Positions 51,387 through 61,821 are shown, counted from the stretch's first letter. The stretch is DNA of 64,000 nucleotides from Luteibacter sp. dw_328 (GCF_018449605.1 NZ_JAAVUW010000008.1:248001-312000), one strand, 5' to 3'. Made by a program: numbers and translations. Notes: generated by a model not told the origin, from the letters alone.

Positions 51387-54080
51387 TCAGGCGTACAGCG
51401 GGTTCGGCTTGTCGACGTCCAGCTTGTATTCCTTGATGGCGCGGCTCACATCCTTCGCGTTGACCTTGCCATCCTTCGCGAGGGCGGCCAGGGCGGCGTG
51501 GGCGATCCAGTAGCGGTCGACCTCGAAGTGGCTGCGCAGGTTGGCACGCGAGTCGCTGCGACCGAAGCCGTCCGTACCCAGCACCGTGTAGCGCATGCCG
51601 TCCGGCATGAACGCACGGACCTGGTCGGCGAACTCGCGGACATAGTCGGTCGCGGCAACCGCCGGGCCCTGACGTTCACCGAGCAGGCCGGTGATGTACG
51701 GCACGCGCTGCGTGGCTTCCGGATGCAGGCGGTTCCAGCGCTCGGCGTCGAAGCCTTCGCGACGGACTTCCGAGAAGCTCGGCACCGACCAGATGTCCGA
51801 CGTCACGCCGAAGTCCTTCTCCAGGAGCTCCGCCGCGGCGATGACTTCGCGCAGGATCGTGCCCGAACCGAGCAGCTGCACGCGCGGCTCGTTCTTCTTC
51901 GCCTTGCCACCGTCCTTGAACAGATACATGCCCTTGACGATGCCTTCCTCGCTGCCCTTGGGCAGGTCGGGGTGGGCATAGTTCTCGTTCATTACGGTGA
52001 TGTAGTAGTAGACGTCTTCCTGCTCCTGCATCATCCGGCGCGTGCCGTCCTGCAGGATCACCGCGAGCTCGTAGGAGAAGGTCGGATCGTAGGAGATGAC
52101 GTTCGGGATCGCGCCGGAGAGCAGGTGCGAGTGACCGTCTTCGTGCTGCAGGCCTTCGCCGTTGAGCGTGGTGCGGCCTGCCGTGCCACCGATGAGGAAG
52201 CCGCGCGCGCGCATGTCGCCCGCCGCCCAGCAAAGGTCGCCGATGCGCTGGAAACCGAACATCGAGTAGTAGATGAAGAACGGCAGCATCGCCACGTTGC
52301 TGATGCTGTAGCTCGTTGCTGCAGCCAGCCACGCGCTCATGCCGCCGGCTTCGCTGATGCCTTCCTGGAGGACCTGGCCCTTCTGGTCTTCGCGGTAGTA
52401 CAGCAGCTGATCGGCGTCCTGCGGACGGTACTTCTGGCCGAACGGCGCGTAGATGCCGATCTGGCGGAACATGCCTTCCATGCCGAAGGTGCGAGCCTCG
52501 TCGGCAACGATCGGCACGACGCGCGGACCGAGTTCCTTGTCACGCAGCATGAGGTTCATGCCACGGACGAGGGCCATGGTCGTGGAGATCTCGCGCTCGC
52601 CCGTGCCCTTGGTGATCTGCTCGAAGGCTTCGAGCGTCGGCGCGGTGAACGACTTGTCCGACTTGCGACGACGCTGCGGCAGCGAACCGCCGAGCGCGCG
52701 ACGGCGCTCGAGCATGTACTGCACTTCCTCCGAGTCCTTGCCCGGATGGTAGTACGGCACTTCCTCGAGCTTGTCGTCGGGAATGGGGATGTTGAAGCGG
52801 TCGCGGAAGGCGCGGATCGCGTCCGTATCCATCTTCTTCTGGTTGTGCGCCGGGTTCTGCGATTCGCCCGCAGCACCCATGCCGTAACCCTTCACCGTCT
52901 TGGCGAGGACCACGGTCGGCATGCCCTTGGTATTCACGGCCGCATGGTAGGCCGCGTAGACCTTGTGCGGATCGTGACCGCCGCGGTTGAGGCGCCAGAT
53001 GTCGTCGTCGGACATGTTGGCGACCAGCGCGGCCGTTTCCGGGTACTTGCCGAAGAAATGCTCACGCGTGTACGCGCCACCGAAAGCCTTGCAGGCCTGG
53101 TACTCGCCGTCGACGGTTTCCATCATCAGCTGACGCAGCTTGCCCGTGGTGTCGCGGGCGAGAAGCGGATCCCAGTAGCTGCCCCACGCCACCTTGATCG
53201 CGTTCCAGCCGGCGCCACGGAACACGCCTTCGAGTTCCTGGATGATCTTGCCGTTACCGCGAACCGGGCCGTCGAGGCGCTGCAGGTTGCAGTTGATGAC
53301 GAAGATGAGGTTGTCGAGGCCTTCGCGGCCCGCCAGCGAGATCGCGCCGAGCGACTCCGGCTCGTCCGACTCGCCGTCGCCCATGAAGCACCAGATCTTG
53401 CGATCGGACTTCGGAATGAGGCCGCGGTGCTCGAGGTACTTCCAGAACTGCGCCTGGTAGATCGCCTGGATCGGGCCGAGACCCATGGACACGGTCGGTA
53501 CCTGCCAGTAGTCCGGCATCAGGTACGGATGCGGATACGAGGAAAGACCCTTGCCCTTGCCTTCCACTTCCATACGGAAGAGGTCGAGCTGTTCTTCGCT
53601 GATGCGGCCTTCGAGGAACGAACGCGCGTACACGCCCGGGGCCGAATGGCCCTGGTGGAACACGAGGTCGCCCGGATGGTCTTCGCTGGGTGCGCGCCAG
53701 AAGTGGTTGAAGCCGACGTCGTACAGCGTGGCCGAGGAAGCGAAGCTGGAGATGTGGCCACCGAGGTCGCCCGGCTTGCGGTTGGCGCGCACGACGGTCG
53801 CCAGCGCGTTCCAGCGGATCAGCGAGCGGATGCGCCATTCGATGGCGGCGTTACCGGGGCTGCGCGCTTCCATGTGCGGCGGGATGGTGTTCACGTACTC
53901 GGTGGTCGGGTCGAACGGCAGGTAGCCGCCCGAGCGACGCGTGGAGTCGACCATGCGCTCCAGCAGGAAATGCGCGCGCTCGGTGCCGTCGTGATTGATG
54001 ACGGCGTTGAGCGACTCGACCCATTCACGGGTTTCGGTGGGGTCGAGGTCCTGGTTCAGGATATCGTCGATCTGGTCCAT
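51387..54080 (-). CDS. aceE: Pyruvate dehydrogenase E1 component (homodimeric type)
   Basis: 897 residues, the size of the single-chain E1 of Gram-negatives. Thiamine diphosphate motif GDGESDEPESLGAISLAG, split by NCNLQRLDGPVRGN. C-terminal transketolase-like domains are present (TFGMEGMFRQIGIYAP; FGRSDSRANLRSHFEVD). Start at MDQIDDILNQDLDP. E2 and E3 genes are not adjacent: the neighbours are maeB upstream and a DUF4377 lipoprotein downstream, so aceE is a free-standing unit, with its own terminator. Confidence 0.97.
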   Translation of the reverse strand: MDQIDDILNQDLDPTETREWVESLNAVINHDGTERAHFLLERMVDSTRRSGGYLPFDPTTEYVNTIPPHMEARSPGNAAIEWRIRSLIRWNALATVVRANRKPGDLGGHISSFASSATLYDVGFNHFWRAPSEDHPGDLVFHQGHSAPGVYARSFLEGRISEEQLDLFRMEVEGKGKGLSSYPHPYLMPDYWQVPTVSMGLGPIQAIYQAQFWKYLEHRGLIPKSDRKIWCFMGDGESDEPESLGAISLAGREGLDNLIFVINCNLQRLDGPVRGNGKIIQELEGVFRGAGWNAIKVAWGSYWDPLLARDTTGKLRQLMMETVDGEYQACKAFGGAYTREHFFGKYPETAALVANMSDDDIWRLNRGGHDPHKVYAAYHAAVNTKGMPTVVLAKTVKGYGMGAAGESQNPAHNQKKMDTDAIRAFRDRFNIPIPDDKLEEVPYYHPGKDSEEVQYMLERRRALGGSLPQRRRKSDKSFTAPTLEAFEQITKGTGEREISTTMALVRGMNLMLRDKELGPRVVPIVADEARTFGMEGMFRQIGIYAPFGQKYRPQDADQLLYYREDQKGQVLQEGISEAGGMSAWLAAATSYSISNVAMLPFFIYYSMFGFQRIGDLCWAAGDMRARGFLIGGTAGRTTLNGEGLQHEDGHSHLLSGAIPNVISYDPTFSYELAVILQDGTRRMMQEQEDVYYYITVMNENYAHPDLPKGSEEGIVKGMYLFKDGGKAKKNEPRVQLLGSGTILREVIAAAELLEKDFGVTSDIWSVPSFSEVRREGFDAERWNRLHPEATQRVPYITGLLGERQGPAVAATDYVREFADQVRAFMPDGMRYTVLGTDGFGRSDSRANLRSHFEVDRYWIAHAALAALAKDGKVNAKDVSRAIKEYKLDVDKPNPLYA

Positions 54081-54255
54081 GGATGCTCCGCTCGCGCGTG
54101 GCGCGCGCTTCATGAGGTCTGTAGAGCCCGCTGGGGTGGCGGGAAAACCTTTCCATGATACCGCGAAGTTTTCACATACGCGGCGGTATGGGGGTTTGTC
54201 TCGTGATAAATCGGTTTGGGACGGGGGGTTCGGCGAACTGGCCCGCTGCCGCGGG

Positions 54256-54322
54256 ATCGCCGCTGAAGCGGCTCCTACCGAGCAAGGAGGGGCTTGCTGG
54301 GTGGGAGCCGATTCATCGGCGA
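54256..54322. repeat. REP pair, reversed outward arrangement
   Basis: TCGCCGCTGAAGCGGCTCCTAC (minus orientation) then GTGGGAGCCGATTCATCGGCGA (plus orientation), 22 bases apart, within the aceE-maeB intergenic stretch. The order is the reverse of the other two doublets. The first copy has the variant core GCTGAAGCGG. Confidence 0.8.
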
Positions 54323-54344
54323 TGCGGCGCGAAGCGCCGCTCAA

Positions 54345-56645
54345 TCAATCATTTACAACCGTACGCGGCTTACCGGCGCGAATCTGTGCCTCGACGCAGG
54401 CCACCGCGGTCATATTGACCACCCGGCGCACCGTCGCCTGCGGCGTCAGGATGTGGGCCGGCTTGGCCACGCCCATCAGGATCGGGCCGATGACCACCCC
54501 GTCGCACAGCACGCGGATCATGTTGTAGGCCGTGTTCGCAGCATCCAGGTTCGGGAAGACGAACACATTGGCCTTACCTTCCAGGCGCGAGTTCGGGAAG
54601 ATCTTCTCGCGCAGCTCCGGGGTAAGGGCCACGTCGGCCTGCATTTCGCCCTCGACCTCGAGGCGCGGCGCTTTTTCGCGGATCAGGCGCAGGGCCTCGC
54701 GCATCTTCTTCGAACTGCGGGTTTCACGACCGCCGAAGTTCGAGTTGGACAGGAGCGCGATCTTGGGCTGGATGCCGAACAGCTTCAGGCGGAGCGAAGC
54801 CTGCAGCGTGGCCTCGGCGATCTGCTCGGCAGTGGGGTCGTCCTGCACATAGGTGTCGAGGAAGAAGAAGGTGCCCTTCTCCGTCGAGACCGCCGCCATG
54901 GCGGATGCCTCGGCGATGCCCTCGTCCAGGCCGATGATGTCGGTGATGTAGTCCAGCTTGCTGTGATACGTGCCGACCAGGCCACAGATCATCGCATCGG
55001 CTTCGCCACGTTCCACCATCAGCGCGGCGATCACGGTCGGACGCGAACGGACCACGGCCTTCGCGGAGGCAGGCGTGACGCCGCGGCGCTCCATGATCGA
55101 GTGGTAGAGGCGCCAGTAATCCTCGAAGCGCGGATCCGAGTGGATGTTGCACATCTCGAAGTCCACGCCCGGCTTCAGACGCAGGCCGGCGCGCGCGATA
55201 CGGCGCTCGATCACGTCGGGGCGGCCGACCAGGATCGGCCGGGCCAGACCCTCGTCCACCACCGTCTGCACGGCGCGCAGCGTGGTCTCTTCTTCGCCTT
55301 CGGCGTAGACCACGCGCTTCGGATCGGCCTTGGCGCGATCGAACACCGGCTTCATCAGCAGGCCGGTGCGGAAGACGAAGCTGGTGAGCTGGTCGATGTA
55401 AGCCGGGAAGTCCTGGATGGGACGCTCGGCCACACCGGAATCCATGGCGGCCTGGGCGATCGCCGGCGGCAGCTGGATCAGCAGGCGTGGATCGAACGGC
55501 TGTGGAATGAGGTACTCGGGGCCGAAACTCGGCGGCTTGCCGCCATAAGCCCGTGCACTGACGTCCGACGCTTCACGGCGCGCCAGCTCGGCGATGGCTT
55601 TCACGCAGGCCACCTTCATCTGCTCATTGATGACCGACGCGCCCACGTCGAGCGCGCCGCGGAACAGGTAGGGGAAGCAAAGGGCATTGTTGACCTGGTT
55701 CGGGTAGTCCGAACGGCCCGTGGCCATGATGCAATCCGGGCGGACAGCCTTGGCGTCCTCCGGAAGGATCTCCGGGTTCGGATTGGCCAGCGCGAAGATG
55801 ATCGGGCGCTCGGCCATGGTCGCGACCATCTCCGGCTTGAGGATGCCACCGGCGGAAAGGCCCAGGAAGATATCCGCGCCGACGACGATCTCGGCCAGCG
55901 TGCGCTTGTCGGTATCGCGCGCATAGCGCTGCTTGTCCGGGTCGAGGTCGGTACGGCCGGTGTGCAGGACACCGTCGCGATCGAAGGCCAGGATGTTGTC
56001 GCGCTTCAGGCCCAGCGTCACCAGCATGTCGACGCAGGAAATACCTGCGGCGCCCATGCCCGTGGTGGCGAGCTTCACGTCCTCGATCTTCTTGCCGGTG
56101 ACCAGCAACGCATTGATGACCGCCGCGCCGACGATGATCGCCGTGCCATGCTGGTCGTCATGGAACACGGGAATCTTCATGCGCTCGCGCAGCTTGCGCT
56201 CGACGATGAAGCACTCCGGCGCCTTGATGTCTTCGAGGTTGATACCACCGAAGGTCGGCTCGAGGCTGGCAATGATATCCACCAGCTTGTCCGGGTCGTT
56301 CTCATTGATCTCGATGTCGAACACATCGATACCGGCGAATTTCTGGAACAGGACGCCCTTGCCTTCCATCACCGGCTTGCTCGCCAGTGCGCCGATGTTG
56401 CCCAGGCCGAGCACTGCCGTGCCGTTGGTGATCACCGCGACAAGGTTGGAGCGCGCGGTAAGCTCAGCGGCCTCCCGCGGGTCGGCGACGATCGCATCGC
56501 ACGCCGCGGCGACGCCCGGCGAATACGCGAGGGAAAGATCGCGCTGGGTCAGCAATGACGTCGTCGGTGTGACCTTGATCTTGCCCGGACGGGGAAGGCG
56601 GTGGTACTCGAGCGCGGCTTGCCGCAGTTCCTCGGAGATGGCCAT
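54345..56645 (-). CDS. maeB: NADP-dependent malic enzyme with phosphotransacetylase-like domain
   Basis: 766 residues, MaeB type. Residues 1-430 form malic enzyme: [30 protein letters not shown], and the NADP site [11 protein letters not shown]. Residues 440-766 form a phosphate acetyltransferase-like domain ([31 protein letters not shown]) that is regulatory and not catalytic in this family. It converts malate to pyruvate with NADPH. Start at [18 protein letters not shown] with AGGA site upstream. Confidence 0.96.
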   Translation of the reverse strand: MAISEELRQAALEYHRLPRPGKIKVTPTTSLLTQRDLSLAYSPGVAAACDAIVADPREAAELTARSNLVAVITNGTAVLGLGNIGALASKPVMEGKGVLFQKFAGIDVFDIEINENDPDKLVDIIASLEPTFGGINLEDIKAPECFIVERKLRERMKIPVFHDDQHGTAIIVGAAVINALLVTGKKIEDVKLATTGMGAAGISCVDMLVTLGLKRDNILAFDRDGVLHTGRTDLDPDKQRYARDTDKRTLAEIVVGADIFLGLSAGGILKPEMVATMAERPIIFALANPNPEILPEDAKAVRPDCIMATGRSDYPNQVNNALCFPYLFRGALDVGASVINEQMKVACVKAIAELARREASDVSARAYGGKPPSFGPEYLIPQPFDPRLLIQLPPAIAQAAMDSGVAERPIQDFPAYIDQLTSFVFRTGLLMKPVFDRAKADPKRVVYAEGEEETTLRAVQTVVDEGLARPILVGRPDVIERRIARAGLRLKPGVDFEMCNIHSDPRFEDYWRLYHSIMERRGVTPASAKAVVRSRPTVIAALMVERGEADAMICGLVGTYHSKLDYITDIIGLDEGIAEASAMAAVSTEKGTFFFLDTYVQDDPTAEQIAEATLQASLRLKLFGIQPKIALLSNSNFGGRETRSSKKMREALRLIREKAPRLEVEGEMQADVALTPELREKIFPNSRLEGKANVFVFPNLDAANTAYNMIRVLCDGVVIGPILMGVAKPAHILTPQATVRRVVNMTAVACVEAQIRAGKPRTVVND

Positions 56646-56870
56646 GGGGTCCTGTGGGAGCTTCAATGAAAAGGGACGAACAGCGGGCCTGCAGCCACGC
56701 CGTGAAGCGTCGATGTTAGCACCGCCATGGCGATTCGCCCGACCCGGGGTGTGTTGCATTGCGACATCCTGTGATATGAAAACGCTACATGTCAGCCATG
56801 CGGAATCCGGCAGATTGCCCACGCTGGCGCGCCTACCGTCGACGGTCCTTCTTGCACGTCGAGGATCGTC

Positions 56871-58739
56871 ATGTCGCGTTTCGCTATCGTTACCGCCCTG
56901 GTCGGCGGCCTTTTCCCCCTCCTGTCACTGGCGAACGTCGTGGTCGACGAGCCGGCGCTGCGCCGGAGCCTGCTTCGACTGCCCCAGGACGCGAGTCGTA
57001 GCGTCGAGGTGACCCTCCCGACGAGCGCCACCTCGTCGTCGCGGTTTCGCGTGCGCGATTCGGGCACCCTCCCCGTTGCCCTCGCGAAGAAGTTTCCCGG
57101 CATGCGGAGCTTTCGCGGCAGCGATACGCAGGGGCGAACCGTTCGGCTGGACCTGTCGAAGGCAGGCATGCGCGCCAGCGTTCGCGACGGGCATGCCGAG
57201 TGGATCCTTCGACCCGGCGAGGTGGCAAGGATGGCGAACGTCGCGTCAGACGACGCGCCGGTTGCCCAGGCGGACGCGCTGGCCGCCACGCCGACAGAGG
57301 ATTCAGGGCTTGCCGCAAGGATGACCGTGGCACGACGTGGAGGTGGCATCCGCTACGACTTCCGCCTTGCGGTCGCCGCAGACAGCCGCTATGTCGCGAA
57401 ACTCGGTGGCACGGTCGAAGACGCGCTCGGCGAGATCGTCCATGCCGTGAATCGCGCCAATGAAGTCTTCGAAACCGATGTCGGCGTGCATTTCACCCTG
57501 GTCGACGACAACGACAGGATCATCCGTGCCGATCCGCGACATGATCCCTACCGACGCATGGACCCGGGCCCCGCCACGGTGACGCTGATCGACCGCGAGA
57601 TCGGCAAGCGCAACTACGACATCGGCCATGCCGTAACGACGTTATTCGGTGGCGAGAGCCATATCGGCACCTCATGCAGTGACGATAGACGCGCCGATTT
57701 CCTTGCCACGCACAAGGCCGCGGCATGGAGCGGCCACGCGCATCCCGAGAGTGACCCGCATGCCATCGGGTTCATGATCCATGTGCTCGGCCGCCAGCTG
57801 GGTGCGTGGCCCACCGCCAACGGATGCAGCCGCCCGACCCTCCCCGATCGCGCGGTGGAACCCGGTAGCGGCAGCACGGCGATGGGCTATGCGCCCTCCG
57901 GCTGCGGCGGCGACGCGCAGGCGTTGCAGGCACGCTCAGACCTGTACTTCCATGCCGCGAACATCGAACAGATGCAGGCGTGGCTGGGGTCACGCGGTGG
58001 GCGCTGCGCCAGCAAGCGTATCAATCCGGTGTCCGCCCCATGGTTCGACCCCGAGCCGCTCGCCGAGGAGAAGGTCATCCCGGCCCGCACGCCCTTCGCT
58101 CTCGAAGGCATGGCGGAGCAGGAAGCGGGTGCGCGTCGCCTGACCTACACCTGGGAGCAGATGGATGTCGGCGACGAACAACGTGGTTCACTCACGGATA
58201 AAGGCAACGGCCCCCTGTTCCGTTCGTTCGCGCCCACACGTTCGGGCAACCGCAGCTTCCCGAGGATGGCCGCGGTGCTTGGCCGTGAAACCGCAGAGCC
58301 CGGCGAAACCCTGCCGACGACATCGCGCCGGCTCAATTTCAGACTCACCGTGAGAGACAACGGCGGCGAGCATGCGACGGTCGCCAGCACCGACACCCGG
58401 GTGCGCGTGGTCGATACCGGCCGGCCCTTCGCCGTGTTATCGCCGGAAGCGGCGGCGCGAGGCATCGGTGGACAGGCGTTGCGCGTACGCTGGGATGTCG
58501 CCGGCACCACGGGCGAACCGATCTCCTGTCACTTTCTCGAGATCGATCTTTCCGTCGATGGCGGCGACACGTGGCTCGCCACGCCCATCGCAACGGACGT
58601 GCGGAACAGCGGCGAGGCCGAGGTGATGCTGCCCACCCTGGAGACGCCGACCGACCATGCACGCATGCGCCTGCGCTGTGACTGGCGACCTTTCTTCGCC
58701 GTGTCGCCCGGCGATTTCACGATCGTGCCCGGCCCGTAA
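56871..58739 (+). CDS. Reprolysin-like secreted protein with broken zinc motif
   Basis: 622 residues with signal peptide MSRFAIVTALVGGLFPLLSLA. The layout is that of secreted M12/reprolysin-like metallopeptidases: a propeptide-like domain, catalytic fold, EPGSGSTAMGYAPSGC (met-turn) and two beta domains. The expected HExxHxxGxxH reads HVLGRQLGAWP (304-314): Glu is Val, and the second and third His are Arg and Pro. It probably cannot hold zinc and is a pseudo-enzyme. Full length with no frameshift. Confidence 0.85.
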   Translation: MSRFAIVTALVGGLFPLLSLANVVVDEPALRRSLLRLPQDASRSVEVTLPTSATSSSRFRVRDSGTLPVALAKKFPGMRSFRGSDTQGRTVRLDLSKAGMRASVRDGHAEWILRPGEVARMANVASDDAPVAQADALAATPTEDSGLAARMTVARRGGGIRYDFRLAVAADSRYVAKLGGTVEDALGEIVHAVNRANEVFETDVGVHFTLVDDNDRIIRADPRHDPYRRMDPGPATVTLIDREIGKRNYDIGHAVTTLFGGESHIGTSCSDDRRADFLATHKAAAWSGHAHPESDPHAIGFMIHVLGRQLGAWPTANGCSRPTLPDRAVEPGSGSTAMGYAPSGCGGDAQALQARSDLYFHAANIEQMQAWLGSRGGRCASKRINPVSAPWFDPEPLAEEKVIPARTPFALEGMAEQEAGARRLTYTWEQMDVGDEQRGSLTDKGNGPLFRSFAPTRSGNRSFPRMAAVLGRETAEPGETLPTTSRRLNFRLTVRDNGGEHATVASTDTRVRVVDTGRPFAVLSPEAAARGIGGQALRVRWDVAGTTGEPISCHFLEIDLSVDGGDTWLATPIATDVRNSGEAEVMLPTLETPTDHARMRLRCDWRPFFAVSPGDFTIVPGP

Positions 58740-58749
58740 CGGGTACGCG

Positions 58750-60030
58750 CTACAGGCCGAGGGAGATTTCCTCGGCCTCCACGCCCGCCATATGGATATG
58801 GTTGACGAAGAGTGAGAAGGCCAGCTTCCCGGCCAGGCCATGGACGTGCTGCATCCACGGTGGGAGATAGCGCGGCGCGACGATATCGCCGCTGGCGAAA
58901 TGGGCTTCGAGGCTCATCACGTCATGCAGGGCGAGCTTGCCGGCGAACAGGTTGCGCAACAGGTCGAGGCGGCGCTGGCGCAAGGCCCAGCGGAAGAACG
59001 TGTGCACCGCCAGCAGGCCGGATAGGTAGACGTTGTCCTTGGCGAAGGCCGAGCCGCCGGTCAGCGGTACGCCGCGGAAGACCCGTTGCGCGGAATGGAA
59101 GCTGTCGCCCACGTTCTGCCCGCATTCGCGGAAATAACGGAACACGTCCACGAAGTCCGCGCCGTTCAGCGCCATGTCGATCGCAAGGATGCGCAGGCTG
59201 ATGCGCTTGAGCCGCGAAATGTCGATCGCACCCGACATCAGCTCGGCGAACACAGCCAGGCCTTCCTGCGTGGCGGTGACACGCGGCGATGTACGCGCCA
59301 GCGAGGCGAGCACGGGCTGTTCGCGGCCGTTGAGCGCCGTGAGCGAATGGACGAAGGCCTCGTGCGCGAGCAGTTGGTGCCGATCGTATTCCGTGAAGTG
59401 GATGCCCCCACGCAGGCGGATGCGCGTCGCGCCAGCCGCGGCCTTGGCGGTGAGCTCGGGATCGACTTCGACCGAGATCGTTCCCGGCGAGAAGAAGGCA
59501 TCGAGCATCTCGGACATGTCGCGGCGCAGTTCTTCGGCCGGAATCGTGCCCGTGGCGTCCTCGGTTTCCAGATCCGCACCCAACTCGTCCGCCAGGTCGA
59601 CGAAATAGCGGGCGGCATCGAGGTTGCTGCGGTTGCTTCCGGGGATGGCGTCGCCCGGCTTGCCGTAAAGCGCCACCGAGGCGACGGTGACGCCATCGGT
59701 GCCGGCGGCATCGAGCATCTCGGTGGCCACGCGCCAGGATTCGGCCGTTCGGCGCAGGTACTCGGCAATCGGATGGTCTTCGCAGACCTCCCGCTCGATC
59801 GCTTCCAACTCGGCCCGGGTGCCCCCCAGATCGGGTGGCCGGTAACGGATATCCGGCAGCGAAAGGCGCCCGGCCCCGAATTCCTCGATCAGGCGCTCTT
59901 CGACCGATGCCGGCCAGGACACCGTCGGCAGGATGCGGATGGCACGGACAGCGGCCAGCAGCCGCTGGTCAAGCGCCGCATAGCGCCGCATTTCCGGGGT
60001 GAGATGGGGCGGGAGGACGTGGGCGTGCAT
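58750..60030 (-). CDS. DUF1704 / QEGLA-motif protein, possible metallopeptidase
   Basis: 426 residues from MHAHVLPPHLTPEMRRYAAL. It belongs to the family with the motif QEGLAVFAELMSG, described in annotations as 'flavohemoglobin expression-modulating'. It also has LLAHEAFVHSL, an HExxxH motif like that of tyrosine-carboxypeptidase relatives in eukaryotes. A metallopeptidase role is inference. Convergent with the pseudo-protease gene; 10 bases separate the stops. Its upstream neighbour is a ferredoxin-NADP reductase on the same strand. Confidence 0.85.
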   Translation of the reverse strand: MHAHVLPPHLTPEMRRYAALDQRLLAAVRAIRILPTVSWPASVEERLIEEFGAGRLSLPDIRYRPPDLGGTRAELEAIEREVCEDHPIAEYLRRTAESWRVATEMLDAAGTDGVTVASVALYGKPGDAIPGSNRSNLDAARYFVDLADELGADLETEDATGTIPAEELRRDMSEMLDAFFSPGTISVEVDPELTAKAAAGATRIRLRGGIHFTEYDRHQLLAHEAFVHSLTALNGREQPVLASLARTSPRVTATQEGLAVFAELMSGAIDISRLKRISLRILAIDMALNGADFVDVFRYFRECGQNVGDSFHSAQRVFRGVPLTGGSAFAKDNVYLSGLLAVHTFFRWALRQRRLDLLRNLFAGKLALHDVMSLEAHFASGDIVAPRYLPPWMQHVHGLAGKLAFSLFVNHIHMAGVEAEEISLGL

Positions 60031-60059
60031 GGGGCGGAAGTATAGGCCGGGGCGCCGTT

Positions 60060-60806
60060 TCAGCGCGAAGAGATGTATTTCTCGCGGCGGATGTGCTGCA
60101 CCGACAGCCCATGCTCCTTCAGCGAGGCGAAGGCGGCGTCGACCATGTTCGGGTTGCCGCACAGGTAGGCGATGTCCTGCTCGCCGTTGGGCTGCAGCTC
60201 CGCCAGCATGTCCTGGACATAGCCGAGGCGGTCGTGGGGACGCGGGTTCGGCCGGGCGCCCCGACTCAGGCAGGGGTGGAAATCGAACCCCTCGTGAGTA
60301 CGGGCAAACGCCTCGAACTCCTCGCCGTAGAGCAGCTCTCCCTCGTTGCGGGCGCCGTAAAGGAGCACGAAACGGCAGCCACGGCTGGCGATGAGGCTGG
60401 CGATCTGCGGCAACATGGCGCGGTAAGGGGTGACGCCGGTACCCGTGGCAATCAGGATGTAGCGCTGGTTCTGGTCGGCGTCCATCAGGCAGAAACGGCC
60501 ATACGGGCCGCTCGCGTCGATCGTCTCACCCGCTTTCAGACCGCCTAGCAGCTTGGTTGCCGCCCCGCCATCCACGTAGCTCACCGCGATCTCGACCCGA
60601 TCGACCGGCCCGGTTCCGTCCCCGATGGTCCCTACCGAATAGCTGCGCTTGGTCGGCTTGCCATCGTCGTAATGGAAGTGGACCTGGAGGAACTGCCCCG
60701 GCACGAAGGCCAGCGGCTGGCCGTCGGCACGCTCGAACGACAGGTGCCGCACCGAAGGGGCGAGCATGAAGCTGTCGGCGAGTCGGAGCTGGAATTGTTC
60801 GGCCAT
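60060..60806 (-). CDS. fpr: Ferredoxin/flavodoxin-NADP reductase
   Basis: 248 residues, usual length for bacterial type. FAD-binding RSYSVGTIG (with R, Y and S), NADP-binding ATGTGVTPYRAML, and LCGNPNMVD. C-terminus YISSR. Transfers electrons between NADPH and ferredoxin/flavodoxin. Divergent from the yadG gene. Confidence 0.94.
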   Translation of the reverse strand: MAEQFQLRLADSFMLAPSVRHLSFERADGQPLAFVPGQFLQVHFHYDDGKPTKRSYSVGTIGDGTGPVDRVEIAVSYVDGGAATKLLGGLKAGETIDASGPYGRFCLMDADQNQRYILIATGTGVTPYRAMLPQIASLIASRGCRFVLLYGARNEGELLYGEEFEAFARTHEGFDFHPCLSRGARPNPRPHDRLGYVQDMLAELQPNGEQDIAYLCGNPNMVDAAFASLKEHGLSVQHIRREKYISSR

Positions 60807-60855
60807 GGAAAGTCTCTGTTGACGTGCGGGAACAAGGTGGACAGACAAAGCCCGG

Positions 60856-60861
60856 TATAAT
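60856..60861 (+). promoter_or_regulatory. Candidate -10 box for yadGH
   Basis: A perfect TATAAT lies 28 bases before the yadG start; a poor -35 (CAAGGT, 17-base spacer) would make this a weak promoter or one that needs an activator. The same 82-base space must serve the divergent fpr gene. Confidence 0.5.
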
Positions 60862-60888
60862 AGGCGGCTTGTCATCCCGGCGCAGCCC

Positions 60889-61821
60889 ATGACCACTCCT
60901 GCTTTAAACGTCAATAATTTACGGAAGACCTACGGCAACGGCGTGGAGGCCCTCAAAGGCATCTCCCTGACCGTCGAACCGGGCGACTTCTACGCCCTGC
61001 TCGGCCCCAACGGTGCCGGCAAGTCGACCCTCATCGGCATCCTCTCCTCCCTGGTCAACTCGACCTCGGGCGACGCGGAGATCTTCGGGGTGTCGATCCA
61101 CAAGCACCGCAGCGAGGCGATGCGCCTGATCGGCCTGGTGCCCCAGGAACTCAACTTCAACCAGTTCGAGAAGCCCTTCGACATCTGCGTGAACCAGGCC
61201 GGCTTCTACGGCATCGGTCGCGCCGAGGCTTCCCTGCGCGCGGAGAAGTACCTGAAGGAGCTGCGCCTGTGGGACAAGGCACACGGCCAGGCACGGACCT
61301 TGTCGGGCGGCATGAAACGCCGCCTGATGATCGCCCGCGCCATGATGAACGAGCCGAAGCTGCTGATCCTCGACGAGCCCACCGCGGGCGTCGACATCGA
61401 GATTCGCCGCTCCATGTGGCAGTTCGTCAGCGGCATCAACGCTGCCGGCACCACGGTGATCCTCACCACGCATTATCTCGAGGAAGCCGAGCAGCTCTGC
61501 CGCAACATCGCGATCATCGACCAGGGTCGCATCGTGCAGAACACGTCGATGAAGAGCCTGTTGGCCACGCTGGACGTGGAAACCTTCGTGCTGGACGTTC
61601 CCAGCGCACCGGGCGTCCTTCCCGTCCTGCCCGGCGTGGTTCTCCGCACGCTGGACGATCACACCATCGAAGCCGAGATGTCCCGCTCCCACGACCTGAA
61701 CTCCCTGTTCGCCGCGCTTTCCTCGCACGGTGTCACCGTCACTTCGATGCGTAACAAGTCCAACCGGCTGGAAGAGCTTTTCGTCCGACTGGTCGAGCAC
61801 GGCAGGGAGAACGCGGCATGA
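60889..61821 (+). CDS. yadG: ABC exporter ATPase, YadG type
   Basis: 310 residues. Walker A GPNGAGKST, signature LSGGMKRRLMIAR, Walker B LLILDEPTAGVD, then a ~70-residue C-terminal regulatory domain. Matches E. coli YadG in length and in the sequence NNLRKTYGNGVEALKGI. Overlaps the permease gene by 4 bases. Transported substrate unknown. Confidence 0.94.
   Translation: MTTPALNVNNLRKTYGNGVEALKGISLTVEPGDFYALLGPNGAGKSTLIGILSSLVNSTSGDAEIFGVSIHKHRSEAMRLIGLVPQELNFNQFEKPFDICVNQAGFYGIGRAEASLRAEKYLKELRLWDKAHGQARTLSGGMKRRLMIARAMMNEPKLLILDEPTAGVDIEIRRSMWQFVSGINAAGTTVILTTHYLEEAEQLCRNIAIIDQGRIVQNTSMKSLLATLDVETFVLDVPSAPGVLPVLPGVVLRTLDDHTIEAEMSRSHDLNSLFAALSSHGVTVTSMRNKSNRLEELFVRLVEHGRENAA

Noticed and set aside
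51357-54158. Very long (933-codon) plus-strand open frame opposite aceE
   Set aside because: It is the reverse of the aceE coding sequence. High GC with third-position bias makes such antisense frames common; the translation has no family features.
54294-56558. Long plus-strand open frame (754 codons) opposite maeB
   Set aside because: Mirror of the maeB gene, with no ribosome site or recognisable domain.
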